In this document: positions 31,150-40,305 of the stretch, in pieces
How the letters are laid out: every line of letters starts with the position of its first letter
How positions within the stretch are numbered: position 1 is the stretch's first letter
DNA from: Prorocentrum cordatum
Taxonomy: Eukaryota; Sar; Dinophyceae; Prorocentrales; Prorocentraceae
Reading direction: 5' to 3'
DNA length: 64,000 bases
Assembly (NCBI GenBank): GCA_963575745.1
Contig: CAUYUJ010016056.1
Location: 70,001-134,000 of the forward strand
Notes under the pieces: generated by a model
What the model saw: the letters and a program-made list of their open reading frames with translations, nothing else
Database searches by the model: none
What the model was told of the DNA's origin: nothing
Program-made: the position numbers and the translations under genes

Positions 31150-32454
31150 ATGCCGCTCGAGTCAGCAGCCGTGCAGGCCTTGGTGGCCACCGTGCCCGAA
31201 GGCAAGTTCTTGGCCCTGTCCGGTGCCGATATGGAAAAGTGGATCCAGTTCGTCGCGGACGCAAACGAGCCCACGCGCCACCCAGAACTCTTCTATGGAA
31301 GTGTGGCGCGCCTCCTCGCGGAACACATGGGCTCGGCAGTCCCAGCGGATTATGCAGACGCGCAGATGCGCACATTTGTCATCGATGGTTTCCGCGCCGG
31401 GGCCAAGCCCTTCGAGGGAGATGGCGACACGCAGTGGAAAGACGTCAAGATCACGCCAGCGCACGTGGCAGCTGCTTTGAAGGTGCAGAGTGCTGCAGCT
31501 GCTTTGGACAAGCGTGTCGCGGACGGGCGCCCCGCCAGTGGGCCACCAGCTGATGGCTTGGCCCAGGCCATCGAAGCCCTCGCAAAGGCAACAAAGGACA
31601 GAGAACAACCCAAGAAAGAATACTTGAGTTTCAATCTCAAGGACCGCCTTGGTGAGCTTGGTCTCAGTTGCTTGCCAAAGGATATGATCCCCTCAGAGGA
31701 GTCACTGCTTCGGTTGGAAAAGGCAAGCAAGGTTGCCCGAGAGCAGGGGAGGCTGTACATTGGCTCAGCAGAGGGCGAGGACCTGCAAACGTCGTTTCGG
31801 CCTTCGTGGTCCCGCACGCCGAAGATCGACGTCACTGTCGGCGATGGAACCTTCGAGGAGAAATTGCGGAGCGCAATGGAGGCAAAGAAAGTCAGGTCCA
31901 TGGAAGATAAGACGGCTTACCTTGGGTTTGCGACGTTCTATGGCCACATCCTCGATTGGGGTGTCAAGATGGTCCTCACGAAGGTCATCACAGCCGCCCA
32001 GTTGCTCGCTTACCAGATGGTGCTCACTCGAGTTGCTGAGGAATACGGAGGTTTTCGTGTGTGCACGCACTACGACTTGCTGCTGAGGCAGAAACTTGCC
32101 CGCGCATTGGAGCGGGAAGAAAACGATCAGATAGGGAAGCTTCTGGGCGACTTGGACAGAGATGTGCTGGCCGACGCCAAGAACATCGCTGAGAAGCGTG
32201 TTTCAGAAGTTGCGAGGGCAGCTAATAAAGTGAGCCAGAGCTCAAGCTCGCAGCAGTCACAGGCAACACCAGGCAAGGGCACCGGCAAAGGCCCTGCCAA
32301 GAGCAAGGGGGCAACCCACCCCGCGAACGTCGGCCGCCAGGTGCGTTCCCCAGCGCGGAGGTCTCGCAGTCCGAAAAGAGGCCCCGCATCTAGCTGGAGC
32401 TCTCAGAAGTGGGACAACAAGAAGTGGGACAAGAAGTGGGACGCCAAGAAGTGA
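31150..32454 (+). CDS. Element B Gag-like protein
   Basis: 434 residues. The start is chosen as the ATG at 31150 because the protein from there aligns with the start of element A's 439-residue Gag; the frame is open further upstream (to about 30466) without such similarity. Shared landmarks in order: SVARLLAE, PADYAD/PADFED, ALKVQ(S/G)A, LSFNLKDR/LSFKLQDR, GSAEGEDL, WSRTP, GFATFYGH/GFATFMGH. The C-terminus is basic with VRSPARRSRSPKRG followed by repeated KKWD. No CCHC zinc knuckle is visible, so RNA binding would rest on the basic tail. Presumed to coat element RNA. It ends in TGA and the RT-RH frame continues in phase without another stop. Confidence 0.88.
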   Translation: MPLESAAVQALVATVPEGKFLALSGADMEKWIQFVADANEPTRHPELFYGSVARLLAEHMGSAVPADYADAQMRTFVIDGFRAGAKPFEGDGDTQWKDVKITPAHVAAALKVQSAAAALDKRVADGRPASGPPADGLAQAIEALAKATKDREQPKKEYLSFNLKDRLGELGLSCLPKDMIPSEESLLRLEKASKVAREQGRLYIGSAEGEDLQTSFRPSWSRTPKIDVTVGDGTFEEKLRSAMEAKKVRSMEDKTAYLGFATFYGHILDWGVKMVLTKVITAAQLLAYQMVLTRVAEEYGGFRVCTHYDLLLRQKLARALEREENDQIGKLLGDLDRDVLADAKNIAEKRVSEVARAANKVSQSSSSQQSQATPGKGTGKGPAKSKGATHPANVGRQVRSPARRSRSPKRGPASSWSSQKWDNKKWDKKWDAKK

Positions 32455-34568
32455 GGGGATTCCGGCTCAGGCCGCGAATCGTCCGAGGATCCCTCGGGCA
32501 CACTTTTGAATGCGAGTGGATTTGCCACCGATTTTGACGAATTGCGAGCTGAAGTGAACAGTTTGCTGCAAGATGTACATAGACTTAGCTGCGTGGCACC
32601 GAGCCATCACATAGATTGGGCGCGCGGTCTCCCTCCTATTGCAGGTACTTTGCGCCTGCGCGGCAAGACGCAGTCGACCGCCCTCTACGAGTGCGGGCCC
32701 AGGCGCGACCTGCATGATTTTCGCGCTTCTGCTTTAGCTTTCTGGCGCGAGCGCAAGCGTGTGACGGACAGGGAATGGCAATGGGAGTTTACCAAGCTCC
32801 CACAGCACGTGCAAGCTGTTCTAGGTCCGGATAAAAACTTGCGGTTGCTGGCAGAGATGCTGGAGGCATCTGGGCATTCTGACGCCGAATTAGTGGCAGA
32901 TTTGGCAGCGGGTTTTAAGCTGACCGGGGTGATTCCTCCGAGCGGCACGCTGCCGACATGTGCACCTGACGCGCCTTTGCCTTTGGACTTGCTGTGGGCG
33001 CGCGCGCCCGCGACCAACGCGAAGCTGATTTTGAGGGCTGCTTCTTCTACCTTGATAGATGAGGAAGCGGCCGCAGCTTTGCGTGCGCAAACCGAAAGCG
33101 AGGTCGCAGCAGGCAAAGCAAGGTGGGTGCCACTGTCCGCTGCTTTAGACGACGTCGTTTGCTCCCCCCGCTTTGGAGTAGACGAAGGTTGGAAAGTGAA
33201 GCGCGGCGCTGTCGTCCGGGCAGTCCGCGCCATTGATGATTTCCACGCTTCGGGAATCAACGAAGCAACCCAGGTGTCGGAGCGCATTTGTTATGATGAT
33301 CTTGACACTTTGGTTGCGGTAGGCCAACTTGTCCGGCAGAACAGCCCCGGACCGCTGCGCTTGCGGAAGGATGACGTTGTCGGCGCGTATAAAACTTTGC
33401 CCATACGGACAGTGCACTTGCCGTATGCTGTGGCTGTTACAGAAGACGCGGCGTGCACAGGCGTCGCGTTGCAGCTTTTCTCCTGCCCATTTGGGGCGCT
33501 TTCAAGTGTGCACTCCTGGCACCGCGTGGGCTTTGCGATCCAGCACGTGCTGGCGCACCTTTTTCGCATATTCTATCCACGCTTTGTTGATGATTTCTTC
33601 AGCATTGATCGTGAAACGCCAGACGACACCAGCCTCACAGGGCCGTCAGGCACCGCCGTCCTCGCGCGCGAAGTCGTGCAGGGTTGCTTGGGTGGCAACT
33701 GGACGAGGCCAAGAGCGTCACAGCTGCCAGCGACGCAACTGTTCTCGGCATCCACGTCGTGTTGGATGAAGAAGGAGAGCAGTTCGTGTTCACGGTGCCA
33801 AGTCAGAAATGCTCTCAATGGGTTGCAGAAATTGAAGCAATCCTAGCTGTAGGCGTGCTCACACCAGCAGCGGCGCAGAAACTGGCTGGCAAATTGAGCT
33901 GGGGGGCGACTATGGTGTTTGGCAAAAGCGCGAGGGTTTACCTCGCAGCTTTGTTTCACCATTCGGCGCGGCGATCCTCGAGGCTGTCCTCGCGTTTGCG
34001 CCGCGCTCTGCAATGGTGGCTGCGTTTTCTGCATTCGGAGCCTCGCCGTGCAATTCCCTATGCGCCATCGTTGCGTCCGCGTGTCATTTTGTACACCGAT
34101 GCAGCGGGGTGTGGGGCTCTCGCGTGGGTGCTGGCGCACGATGATTTTAAAGTTTTTGCTCGTGCTTGGGTGCCCCGGTGGCTTCGCAATAGGGTGAGGC
34201 CTCGCCGACAGCAAATCGGCACGTGGGAGCTGATAGCCGCGGTGTGTGGATTATGGCACGCTTTCTCGCAACTGCCACAGGCGCTGGAGATTTTTCTTTT
34301 CGTGGATTCCAATCCAGCGTTGGGCGCGCTCGTCAGGGGCACGTCGAGGCAGGTCGACTGGAACGCGTTAGTGACATCGATCTGGTTTGCTGCGGCGCAG
34401 CGAGCCGACATTCTCTGTCCGTTCAGAGTGCCGTCGGCCCAAAATTTAGCAGACGCCCCGTCTCGCGCCCACGAAGACCCTGCAAAACTTGATGTTTTAT
34501 TCGAGCTGGGTTTCAAGGAAACCCAGTGGCAGTGGCCAGAGTGCGGGGTGTGGGACGAGCTGCGGTGA
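32455..34568 (+). CDS. Element B reverse transcriptase-RNase H, one frame break
   Basis: Copies element RNA into DNA and degrades the RNA strand. It follows gag's TGA in the same frame with no ATG of its own nearby (first in-frame segment 32455-32505 is open), so expression by readthrough is likely. RT landmarks: RAIDDFHASGIN (Asp codons 33235/33238), KDDVVGAYKTLPI (33367 on) and FVDD (33583-33594) in place of YVDD. RNase H landmarks: YTDAAG (Asp 34098), TWELIAAV (Glu 34227), FVDSNPALGAL (Asp 34305), NLADAPSR (Asp 34452). Frame 1 is used to about 33681, then frame 3. Alignment with element A (VVSELLGWDLD against VVQGLLGWQLD) shows one G missing in the G-run 33681-33683. Could be a mutation or a sequencing error. 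Confidence 0.9.
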
Positions 34569-34975
34569 CAGAGTTGTCGCGAGTGAAAAAAAAGGGACCT
34601 GTGTGGGCGCTCCAGAGGTCCAGAGGTTCTGGCGCTTTCGGCGGGTTCCCCTGGGCCCTGACGGTGGCCCCAACAGTTGCCCCGGCAGGTCTGTGTTGTG
34701 GTCGCCCCTACTGGTTGCCCCAGCAGTTGCCCCAGCGGTTGCCCCAGCAAGTTGGGCAACCCAGTGTCTTTGTGTGTTTTTGTCTCTTCGTTGTGTTCTT
34801 GGTAGGCAGGCTTCTGACGCTGCAGGCACCAATAGGACTCCAATGGAGACCCCTTCGTGGCCCAACAGGTATTTCTACCGACGAACAGCGCCCGCGGGGA
34901 CCCGCGCCGGAGCGAGGGGTGGTGACGGCCTTGGGGCGCGCCTGTCAGTAGCCGCGGGGGCCCAAGCGTTTTGCT
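34569..34975 (+). other. Element B spacer between RT-RH and recombinase
   Basis: 407 bp. Contains a short tandem of GTTGCCCCAGCAG-like words (34670-34755) and an A8 run near 34588. No gene recognised. In element A the corresponding gap is only 138 bp. Confidence 0.6.
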
Positions 34976-36526
34976 ATGGCCTTGCAGTTCATCAATGCTT
35001 CCCGCCGCCGTTGCCGGGGCGACGAGGAACAACCTTGCGTGCAGGGCGTGGAGATCCCGTCGGACCTCAGCGAGTGGTTCCACAGCGTTCTGGCTGGGAC
35101 ACCACCGTCGTGCCACCCGCCGTCGGCCAACCTAGTGTTGCAAGCTTTGGCAGACAACGGCGCGGTTCACGGGAGCGACTTCCACGGCACGGCGCTGGAC
35201 GAGTTGCGGGGAATATGGCCCCCGCTAGCTGGGCTATCCGACGAGTTTCTGCGGGCAATGGTGTGGCACGCGTCCAGGTGTCGTAGTTCAGCACTTGCAC
35301 CTGCGCCTGCGCATACCCGTGCTGCCAGCGGCGCCAAACGGTGCAGGCTGGCGGAGGAGTGCAGCGTGCCGGCGCCGACGCTGGCACGGCGGTCCGCGGG
35401 GCCTACCGCTGGCGAAATTTCGGCAGCTGTTGAAGTATTGGCGCAGGCGCGTGCCCAGGGAATGGCGCCGCCAGCAGAGGCTCTTGCTCGGGCCATTTCT
35501 GTTGTATGCAGAGTGGATGGTCCTCTGTTGCCGCCCGTCGCTGCGGAGTTGGCTCTTCCATCAAGTCGTGCAACTTGGTTGGCGCAAGTCCCTGCGGAGA
35601 CACGCGCGCCCATTCTACGGAACCAGTTGTTGCTTCAGGAATTGGAAAACTGGAGACAGAGTGGGGCGGGGCACGCGTCCGCCATCCGCTTGTGGGGCAA
35701 ACTCGCGGCGGCGACGGAGGTGCCAGAGTGGCCGCCTGACCAGGTAGTGCTGGCAGCGCTGGCGTTCGCCGTGCCGCGCGCTTCCACGCTTTCCCGGTAT
35801 TGCTCCCACCTGCGGTCTACGTTGCGGCTTCTACAGACGCCTCTGGGGGCTCTTGCTGACACGAGTGCCCTCGTCAGGGGCGCCATGAAAAGCCACGGTG
35901 CGGTGCCTCGTTTCAAGGCCAGCGCGTCGGCGAAGCAGGTGCAGGAGCTTGCTGAGTACGCTCGGGACGTGCTGCATGACGCGGAGCTGGCCGACAGCTG
36001 GGTGGTGGCCAGACATTTCACGCTGCGCTACGGGTGTGAAGTGTTGAAGCTCGGGACGTCTGTATTGCATTCTGAGATAGTGTGCCGTGCGCGCGGAGGC
36101 ACGCCAGAGGTCACGATAATATTCCACAAGCGGAAAATGCAGGCCAGAGCAGTTCATGTGGTGAGGCAGTGCGTGTGCCGAGCGTGTGGTCCAGCATTGT
36201 GTGGGGTGTGCGTCCTGCGCAGACGCAGTGAGGGCAGGCCGTGCTTCCCAACGTTGCGTTACGAGAATGCCTTAGCAGCCCTCAAAACCTCAGCGTTGGC
36301 GCTCGGCTTCCCGCGCGGAGCAGAATGGGGAACCCACTGCTTCCGCCGAGGGTGGGCCAACGATGCTCTACGGCAGGGCGGTGTGCCCGCGTTGTTTCAC
36401 TCAGGTGGCTGGCGCGGATTAGCCGCGTTTGGCTACGCATCAGCGCAGACGAAAGGGGAAGTCGTGGCTGCAAAGTGGGCCGCTGATTTTTCGGATTCGT
36501 CAGACAGCGGCGTCGTGGACTGTTGA
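34976..36526 (+). CDS. Element B tyrosine recombinase
   Basis: 516 residues. Catalyses strand exchange through a covalent tyrosine-DNA link, integrating a circular element intermediate. The start at 34976 gives MALQFI, matching MALRFI in element A. The N-terminal third is Ala/Pro-rich with no recognised domain; the core DNA-binding and catalytic parts follow. Catalytic residues: Arg351 in LRYGCEVL, His454 and Arg457 in HCFRRGW, Tyr487 in FGYASAQ. Compared with element A (LRYSEVL) there is one extra residue just after Arg351. The frame is uninterrupted, so this may be active. The B1 repeat begins 118 bp after the stop. Confidence 0.93.
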   Translation: MALQFINASRRRCRGDEEQPCVQGVEIPSDLSEWFHSVLAGTPPSCHPPSANLVLQALADNGAVHGSDFHGTALDELRGIWPPLAGLSDEFLRAMVWHASRCRSSALAPAPAHTRAASGAKRCRLAEECSVPAPTLARRSAGPTAGEISAAVEVLAQARAQGMAPPAEALARAISVVCRVDGPLLPPVAAELALPSSRATWLAQVPAETRAPILRNQLLLQELENWRQSGAGHASAIRLWGKLAAATEVPEWPPDQVVLAALAFAVPRASTLSRYCSHLRSTLRLLQTPLGALADTSALVRGAMKSHGAVPRFKASASAKQVQELAEYARDVLHDAELADSWVVARHFTLRYGCEVLKLGTSVLHSEIVCRARGGTPEVTIIFHKRKMQARAVHVVRQCVCRACGPALCGVCVLRRRSEGRPCFPTLRYENALAALKTSALALGFPRGAEWGTHCFRRGWANDALRQGGVPALFHSGGWRGLAAFGYASAQTKGEVVAAKWAADFSDSSDSGVVDC

Positions 36527-36644
36527 AAGGAAAAAGAATGATTCTGCCGCGTCGAGGCCAGCGCTTTTCCAACGGGCGCGTGTGTGAAGGCTCGGGCCGC
36601 CGACATTGGGGCCTGGAGTGACGGGCGAGTCGAGCCTCAACAAT

Positions 36645-36748
36645 GGGCAGCTTCGCTTGGGGGCTTGCTCGCCCGTCACGCCGGCAGCGTCTTCTCCGCT
36701 GTCCCAATGCAGGCGCGCCCACCCCAACGGAGGCAGTGAGAAGATTTT
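36645..36748 (+). repeat. Element B repeat B1 (inner copy)
   Basis: Begins GGGCAGCTTCGCTTGGGGGC and ends GTGAGAAGATTTT. It matches 37193-37296 at a constant offset of 548. The TTTT at 36745-36748 is shared with the start of A2, so B1A2 reads as joined element ends. Confidence 0.95.
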
Positions 36749-37087
36749 CTTACCCCCTAAAGGTTCTTTCGTGGGGAGGAAAATCGGCGTTTCGGCCGTA
36801 GTTTCCCACGGTTGGTCGTTTGGTCCGTTTGGGGAGTTTCATGGTTTCCTCATGGCCTGGTTGGCTCCAGTAGGAGCGGCGGCGTTGGCGCGTGTCGTCG
36901 GGGCTCTGTGGTTTGCCGCCCGGCGCGGGGGCGGGGTAGCAAGTTCCCGGCGTCCTCGTCGCCACGTTCGCCGTGGCTACGCAGGCGCGCTCCTGGCTGA
37001 CTTGGTCTGTCCAGTGCGCGTGCCTCGTCTGTCCCTGCGGGGTGTGCCGCGGCTCGGCCGGGCTGGGGCTCTGGGCCCCGGCGGCTT
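36745..37087 (+). repeat. Element B repeat A2
   Basis: Direct repeat of A1 (28570-28912), same length, no visible difference. It begins with the TTTT shared with B1. A 105-bp unique stretch (37088-37192) separates it from B2. Confidence 0.95.
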
Positions 37088-37192
37088 TGGTGCTGCCGCT
37101 TTTGCCCTCCCGCCCTCCCTGGTCTGGTGGGTGTGGTTCGCTGCTGGCCGCACAGGCAGCGGTGTCTGGTTGGGGTGTGGGTTCGGCGTGTC

Positions 37193-37296
37193 GGGCAGCT
37201 TCGCTTGGGGGCTTGCTCGCCCGTCACGCCGGCAGCGTCTTCTCCGCTGTCCCAATGCAGGCGCGCCCACCCCAACGGAGGCAGTGAGAAGATTTT
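37193..37296 (+). repeat. Element B terminal repeat B2
   Basis: Direct repeat of B1. It ends GATTTT at 37296; the next base (37297) resumes the element A recombinase frame on the minus strand. Confidence 0.95.
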
Positions 37297-38016
37297 CCTC
37301 CAGCTGGCAAATTCCACCCACAAGGTGTGCAAGCTCAGATGGTCGCCGCCGCTGGCTTCGCGACGAGCCCGCTTGATCTCGTCCCGTGGCCTGCCAGTGG
37401 GCTCCGCTCCCGGATAGCAGCTGCAATTGGCAGCAGCTGCCACGGCGGCTGCAAGCATTGCAGGCGCAGGAGCGGCCCGCGCCCGCCGCGCTTCTCCAAG
37501 CACTAGAAAAGCAGCGCGGGCCTTCTCTTCGGCGGGGGCGTCCAATCGCTTCGCAGTGGGCGTCTGGTCGCCAGCATAGCCAGCGCCGGCGCCGCCCGAG
37601 GCGGAGCCCGCCTGCGCAGCGACGCCCGCTGCCAGAGATGCCGGGCGCTGGGGCTCCGTTCGCCCGCCAGGCTTGTGCGCTTGAGCTGCCTGCTCGCGAC
37701 TGGCGCTGCTCTGGCAGTGCGACAAGAAGGCTTTGACGAAGCTGCTGTTGCAAGCGGCGAATGCCGGCACGAGCTCTGCGAAGTCGTCGGCTCCAATGTC
37801 GCTCAGATCCGACATGTGTTTGAAGCCCGATTCTGTCAACGCAGCGATCAAGCCCGTGACGTGGTGCCCTGGCTCTGCCTGCGCCGCGACGCCGCGGACG
37901 ACGGCCGCCAGAGGGGACGCTTCCACCTCGACGCGGACCTCCGCGACCTCATCGCTGGCAGCTGGCGGATGCGAGTACTTAGCGGCACGGCTTTTGTCGA
38001 TGAATCTCAAAGCCAT
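37297..38016 (-). pseudogene. Element A tyrosine recombinase, 5' part
   Basis: 240 codons from the ATG at 38016 (MALRFI) to the insertion point. Aligns with the N-terminal part of the element B recombinase: MAL(R/Q)FI start, Ala/Gly/Pro-rich middle, EKARAAF region, and the W-R motif (EFASWRK against ELENWRQ) where element B is inserted. Joining 37297 to the TTTT plus 28569 keeps the frame: 240 + 285 codons including the stop, i.e. 524 residues against 516 in element B. Downstream of the breakpoint the frame runs into element B sequence, which would add an unrelated tail. Confidence 0.92.
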
Positions 38017-38154
38017 GCTGGGCCAGAGCTCCGGAACAGAAGACACAGAGAATGTGCGCACAAGTAGCTGCATGGACAACCGATTCTCACGTGATATGAC
38101 CTCAACACAGGATTACGATGATGTTTTTCCCCTTTGCCGCTCACTGTCTCCGAA

Positions 38155-40305
38155 TCACCAGGGCGCGTCGGCTGGGAAGGACCACGGCATTTCTTGAAAC
38201 CCGTCGGCGGCTAACTTACGCAGCTGCTCTGACTTGGCTTCTGGCCGGGTCGGAGCGTCGGCCAAATTTAAATGCGATGGCACGTGCCAAAGGTGCAAAT
38301 AATGACCACGCTGCGCGACTGCAAACCAAAGCTCGCCTATGAGCTCGTTCCAATCAAATTGCCTGGAACAGCCGCGTAAAAGTGCACCCAGCGCGCTTGT
38401 GTTATCCACGAAGGCGAGGATTTCAAACTCGCCAGGCAGATAACCCAGCAAAAACTTAAGCGCGCAGAGAGCCGCCATGAGCTCCCAAGTGCCGATCTGA
38501 TTCTTCCGATGAAGCACCCACTGCCTAGCCTTTGCTGGGACATCAGCAGCAGCCCAAGCCTTTAAACAGGGAGTCTGGATGACCCATGCCATCCGTCCCT
38601 GGCCTGTGGCGTCGGTGTAAAGGATGCAACGCTTCTTCTGGCGACGTATCACCGGGACGCTCCTCGATGGCGGTTCCTGTAAGAACCGCAGCCACCAACG
38701 CAGACACAATTTGGCGCGCTGGGACAGCCGGCTCTGGTTGCCTGAGCCGTGGTGGTAAATGGCAGCAAGGTAAACGTGCGCGCCTCGGCCGAAGACGGCG
38801 GTCGCACCCCAGCTCAATTTGCCTGCTAATTTTAAAGCCCGCGCAGGCGAGAGCGATCTTCGCCGCAGAGCCTCACGAATTTCTGCGGTCCATTTTTCCA
38901 ACCTCTCTGCTTCGAGAGAAAACTGGATCAGCTGGTTGTGGTCGTCAAATTCTACGCAGACTCCGAGGATTACGGTCTTAGTGGCCTCCGTGACGGCTTT
39001 GCCGGCGTCGAGATCCCAGCCCAGCAGTTCTGACACGACTGCTCTTGCCAGGCGCGCAGAGCCGGCGGGGCCGATTAAGCAGTCACTGCCAATATCGCGC
39101 CCCTCCAGGGCCGAATCGCCGGCGAACATATCGTCGACAAAACGCAAATATAACAAGTGAAACAGAGCTGCCAAAATGCCTTGAATGGCGAGACCGAAAC
39201 GATCCCAACGGGACACTGATGCGGAAGAGCCAAATGGTAGGCACAGCAACTGTAACGCTTTACCGTCTGCCACTGTTTCTGGCCAAGCTGTCACTGCTAG
39301 CGGCAAGTGGCCGCTGCAAATCGGCAGTGTCTTAAAAGCGTGCCGGAAGTCATCTTTCCTCCACCTCATGGCAATGTGTTGCTTGCCTGCTGCTGCGTGG
39401 CGCACTAATGCCACCAGAGTGTCCAGCGTGTCTGGACATGTTCTTTCACTATGTACAACCGCGCCATTCACCGCAGACGCAGTGAAATCGTCTATGCAAC
39501 GAATTTTTGGCATTCCGTCTTTCTCCCCCTGCACGATAGGGAAGCGAGCTGTTAAAACACAAGAATCTACGTCTAGGTTACGGAAGCGGGCCTTGCCATC
39601 TTCGACCTCTTTTGGGCAGGCCGATAAAAATTGAGTCCTAACCCTCGTATCGCTGCCCTTTTCCGCGGCGATTCGACCGAGAGTCGCCTCATTCCGCTCG
39701 CGCGGATGTGCTAAAAGCGACCGCAAAGTCTCGGCTGGTTCCGGAGACGTGGCAGCGGGCGCATGGATGCCACTAGCAGGCAGGCGCCCCACCAAAGGGA
39801 AGCCATGGCAGAGGTTGTGAAACAAGGTATTATCTGGCCATGCTATAGCCTCGAGCATCTCTTTCAGCAGCAGAAGGTTCTTCTCCGGACCCAGCACTGA
39901 CTGACAGTGAGCTGGCAAACTTCTAAAGATAGTCTGCCACTGTGGGTCCGTCACTAGCTTCCGATGCTTCCAAAAAGCAAGAGCAGACTGGCGAGCGGTT
40001 TGCAGCTCGGCAACCGACATTGAAACCGATCTCGCAAAATGGCCGTTTAAAAATGTTGGCACGCGCGGGCTATCGTCGGCTTCTGGCAAGCCGCTGGCCC
40101 AGCGCAAGTGGTCGCTCGGACCCAGGCTATGCAAATCCTCGCGGGCGCTAAATGCAGAGAAAGCTGCCTGGACAGCTTCGAGTGGAGAATTTGCTGACTC
40201 ACTTGACCTTGAACTGGTACCTGGAAGCGGCGACGCTTCCGTGTCGTCTGATGCTTCCTCCGAGATATCACTCCCGGCGCCCTCGACTAGTGGTGCTTGG
40301 CCCAC
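38155..40305 (-). CDS. Element A reverse transcriptase-RNase H
   Basis: 716 codons, uninterrupted. Begins directly after the gag TGA in the same frame (first codon GTG, not ATG), so readthrough is the simplest way to make it. The first 60 residues are acidic/Ser-rich. RT landmarks: RCIDDFTASAVN, KDDFRHAFKTLPI and FVDD at residues 389-392. RNase H landmarks: YTDATGQG (Tyr563, Asp565), GTWELMAAL, FVDNTSALGALLRG and NLADAPTR. The LAGKLSWGA linker between the two is shared with element B. It ends 138 bp before the recombinase ATG. No protease or DDE integrase is seen. An intact frame in an older, interrupted element suggests it has not been inactive for long. Confidence 0.93.
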   Translation of the reverse strand: MGQAPLVEGAGSDISEEASDDTEASPLPGTSSRSSESANSPLEAVQAAFSAFSAREDLHSLGPSDHLRWASGLPEADDSPRVPTFLNGHFARSVSMSVAELQTARQSALAFWKHRKLVTDPQWQTIFRSLPAHCQSVLGPEKNLLLLKEMLEAIAWPDNTLFHNLCHGFPLVGRLPASGIHAPAATSPEPAETLRSLLAHPRERNEATLGRIAAEKGSDTRVRTQFLSACPKEVEDGKARFRNLDVDSCVLTARFPIVQGEKDGMPKIRCIDDFTASAVNGAVVHSERTCPDTLDTLVALVRHAAAGKQHIAMRWRKDDFRHAFKTLPICSGHLPLAVTAWPETVADGKALQLLCLPFGSSASVSRWDRFGLAIQGILAALFHLLYLRFVDDMFAGDSALEGRDIGSDCLIGPAGSARLARAVVSELLGWDLDAGKAVTEATKTVILGVCVEFDDHNQLIQFSLEAERLEKWTAEIREALRRRSLSPARALKLAGKLSWGATAVFGRGAHVYLAAIYHHGSGNQSRLSQRAKLCLRWWLRFLQEPPSRSVPVIRRQKKRCILYTDATGQGRMAWVIQTPCLKAWAAADVPAKARQWVLHRKNQIGTWELMAALCALKFLLGYLPGEFEILAFVDNTSALGALLRGCSRQFDWNELIGELWFAVAQRGHYLHLWHVPSHLNLADAPTRPEAKSEQLRKLAADGFQEMPWSFPADAPW

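Larger units (their letters stand above)
28570..37296 (+). mobile_element. Element B: complete split-direct-repeat YR retrotransposon
   Basis: A full 8,727-bp element in the layout A1 (28570-28912) - leader - gag - RT-RH - recombinase - B1 (36645-36748) / A2 (36745-37087) - B2 (37193-37296). A1 and A2 (343 bp) and B1 and B2 (104 bp) look identical by eye, indicating a recent insertion. TTTT stands at both outer ends and at the B1/A2 junction. The target is the recombinase gene of element A, in opposite orientation; only TTTT is shared at the two junctions, so there is no target duplication beyond that. gag-RT-RH-YR order and the repeats fit the PAT/Ngaro branch of DIRS-like elements. I see no DDE integrase, protease or methyltransferase. 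One frame break exists in RT-RH. Confidence 0.95.

Noticed and set aside
36850-37296. C-terminal part of the 409-codon minus frame that continues from A's recombinase
   Set aside because: Beyond the breakpoint at 37297 the frame reads the antisense of element B's repeats, so it is a chance fusion, not recombinase.
28570-37296. Element B as an LTR retrotransposon
   Set aside because: The repeats are arranged A1 - B1A2 - B2 rather than as two full terminal copies, there is no DDE integrase or protease, and a tyrosine recombinase is present.
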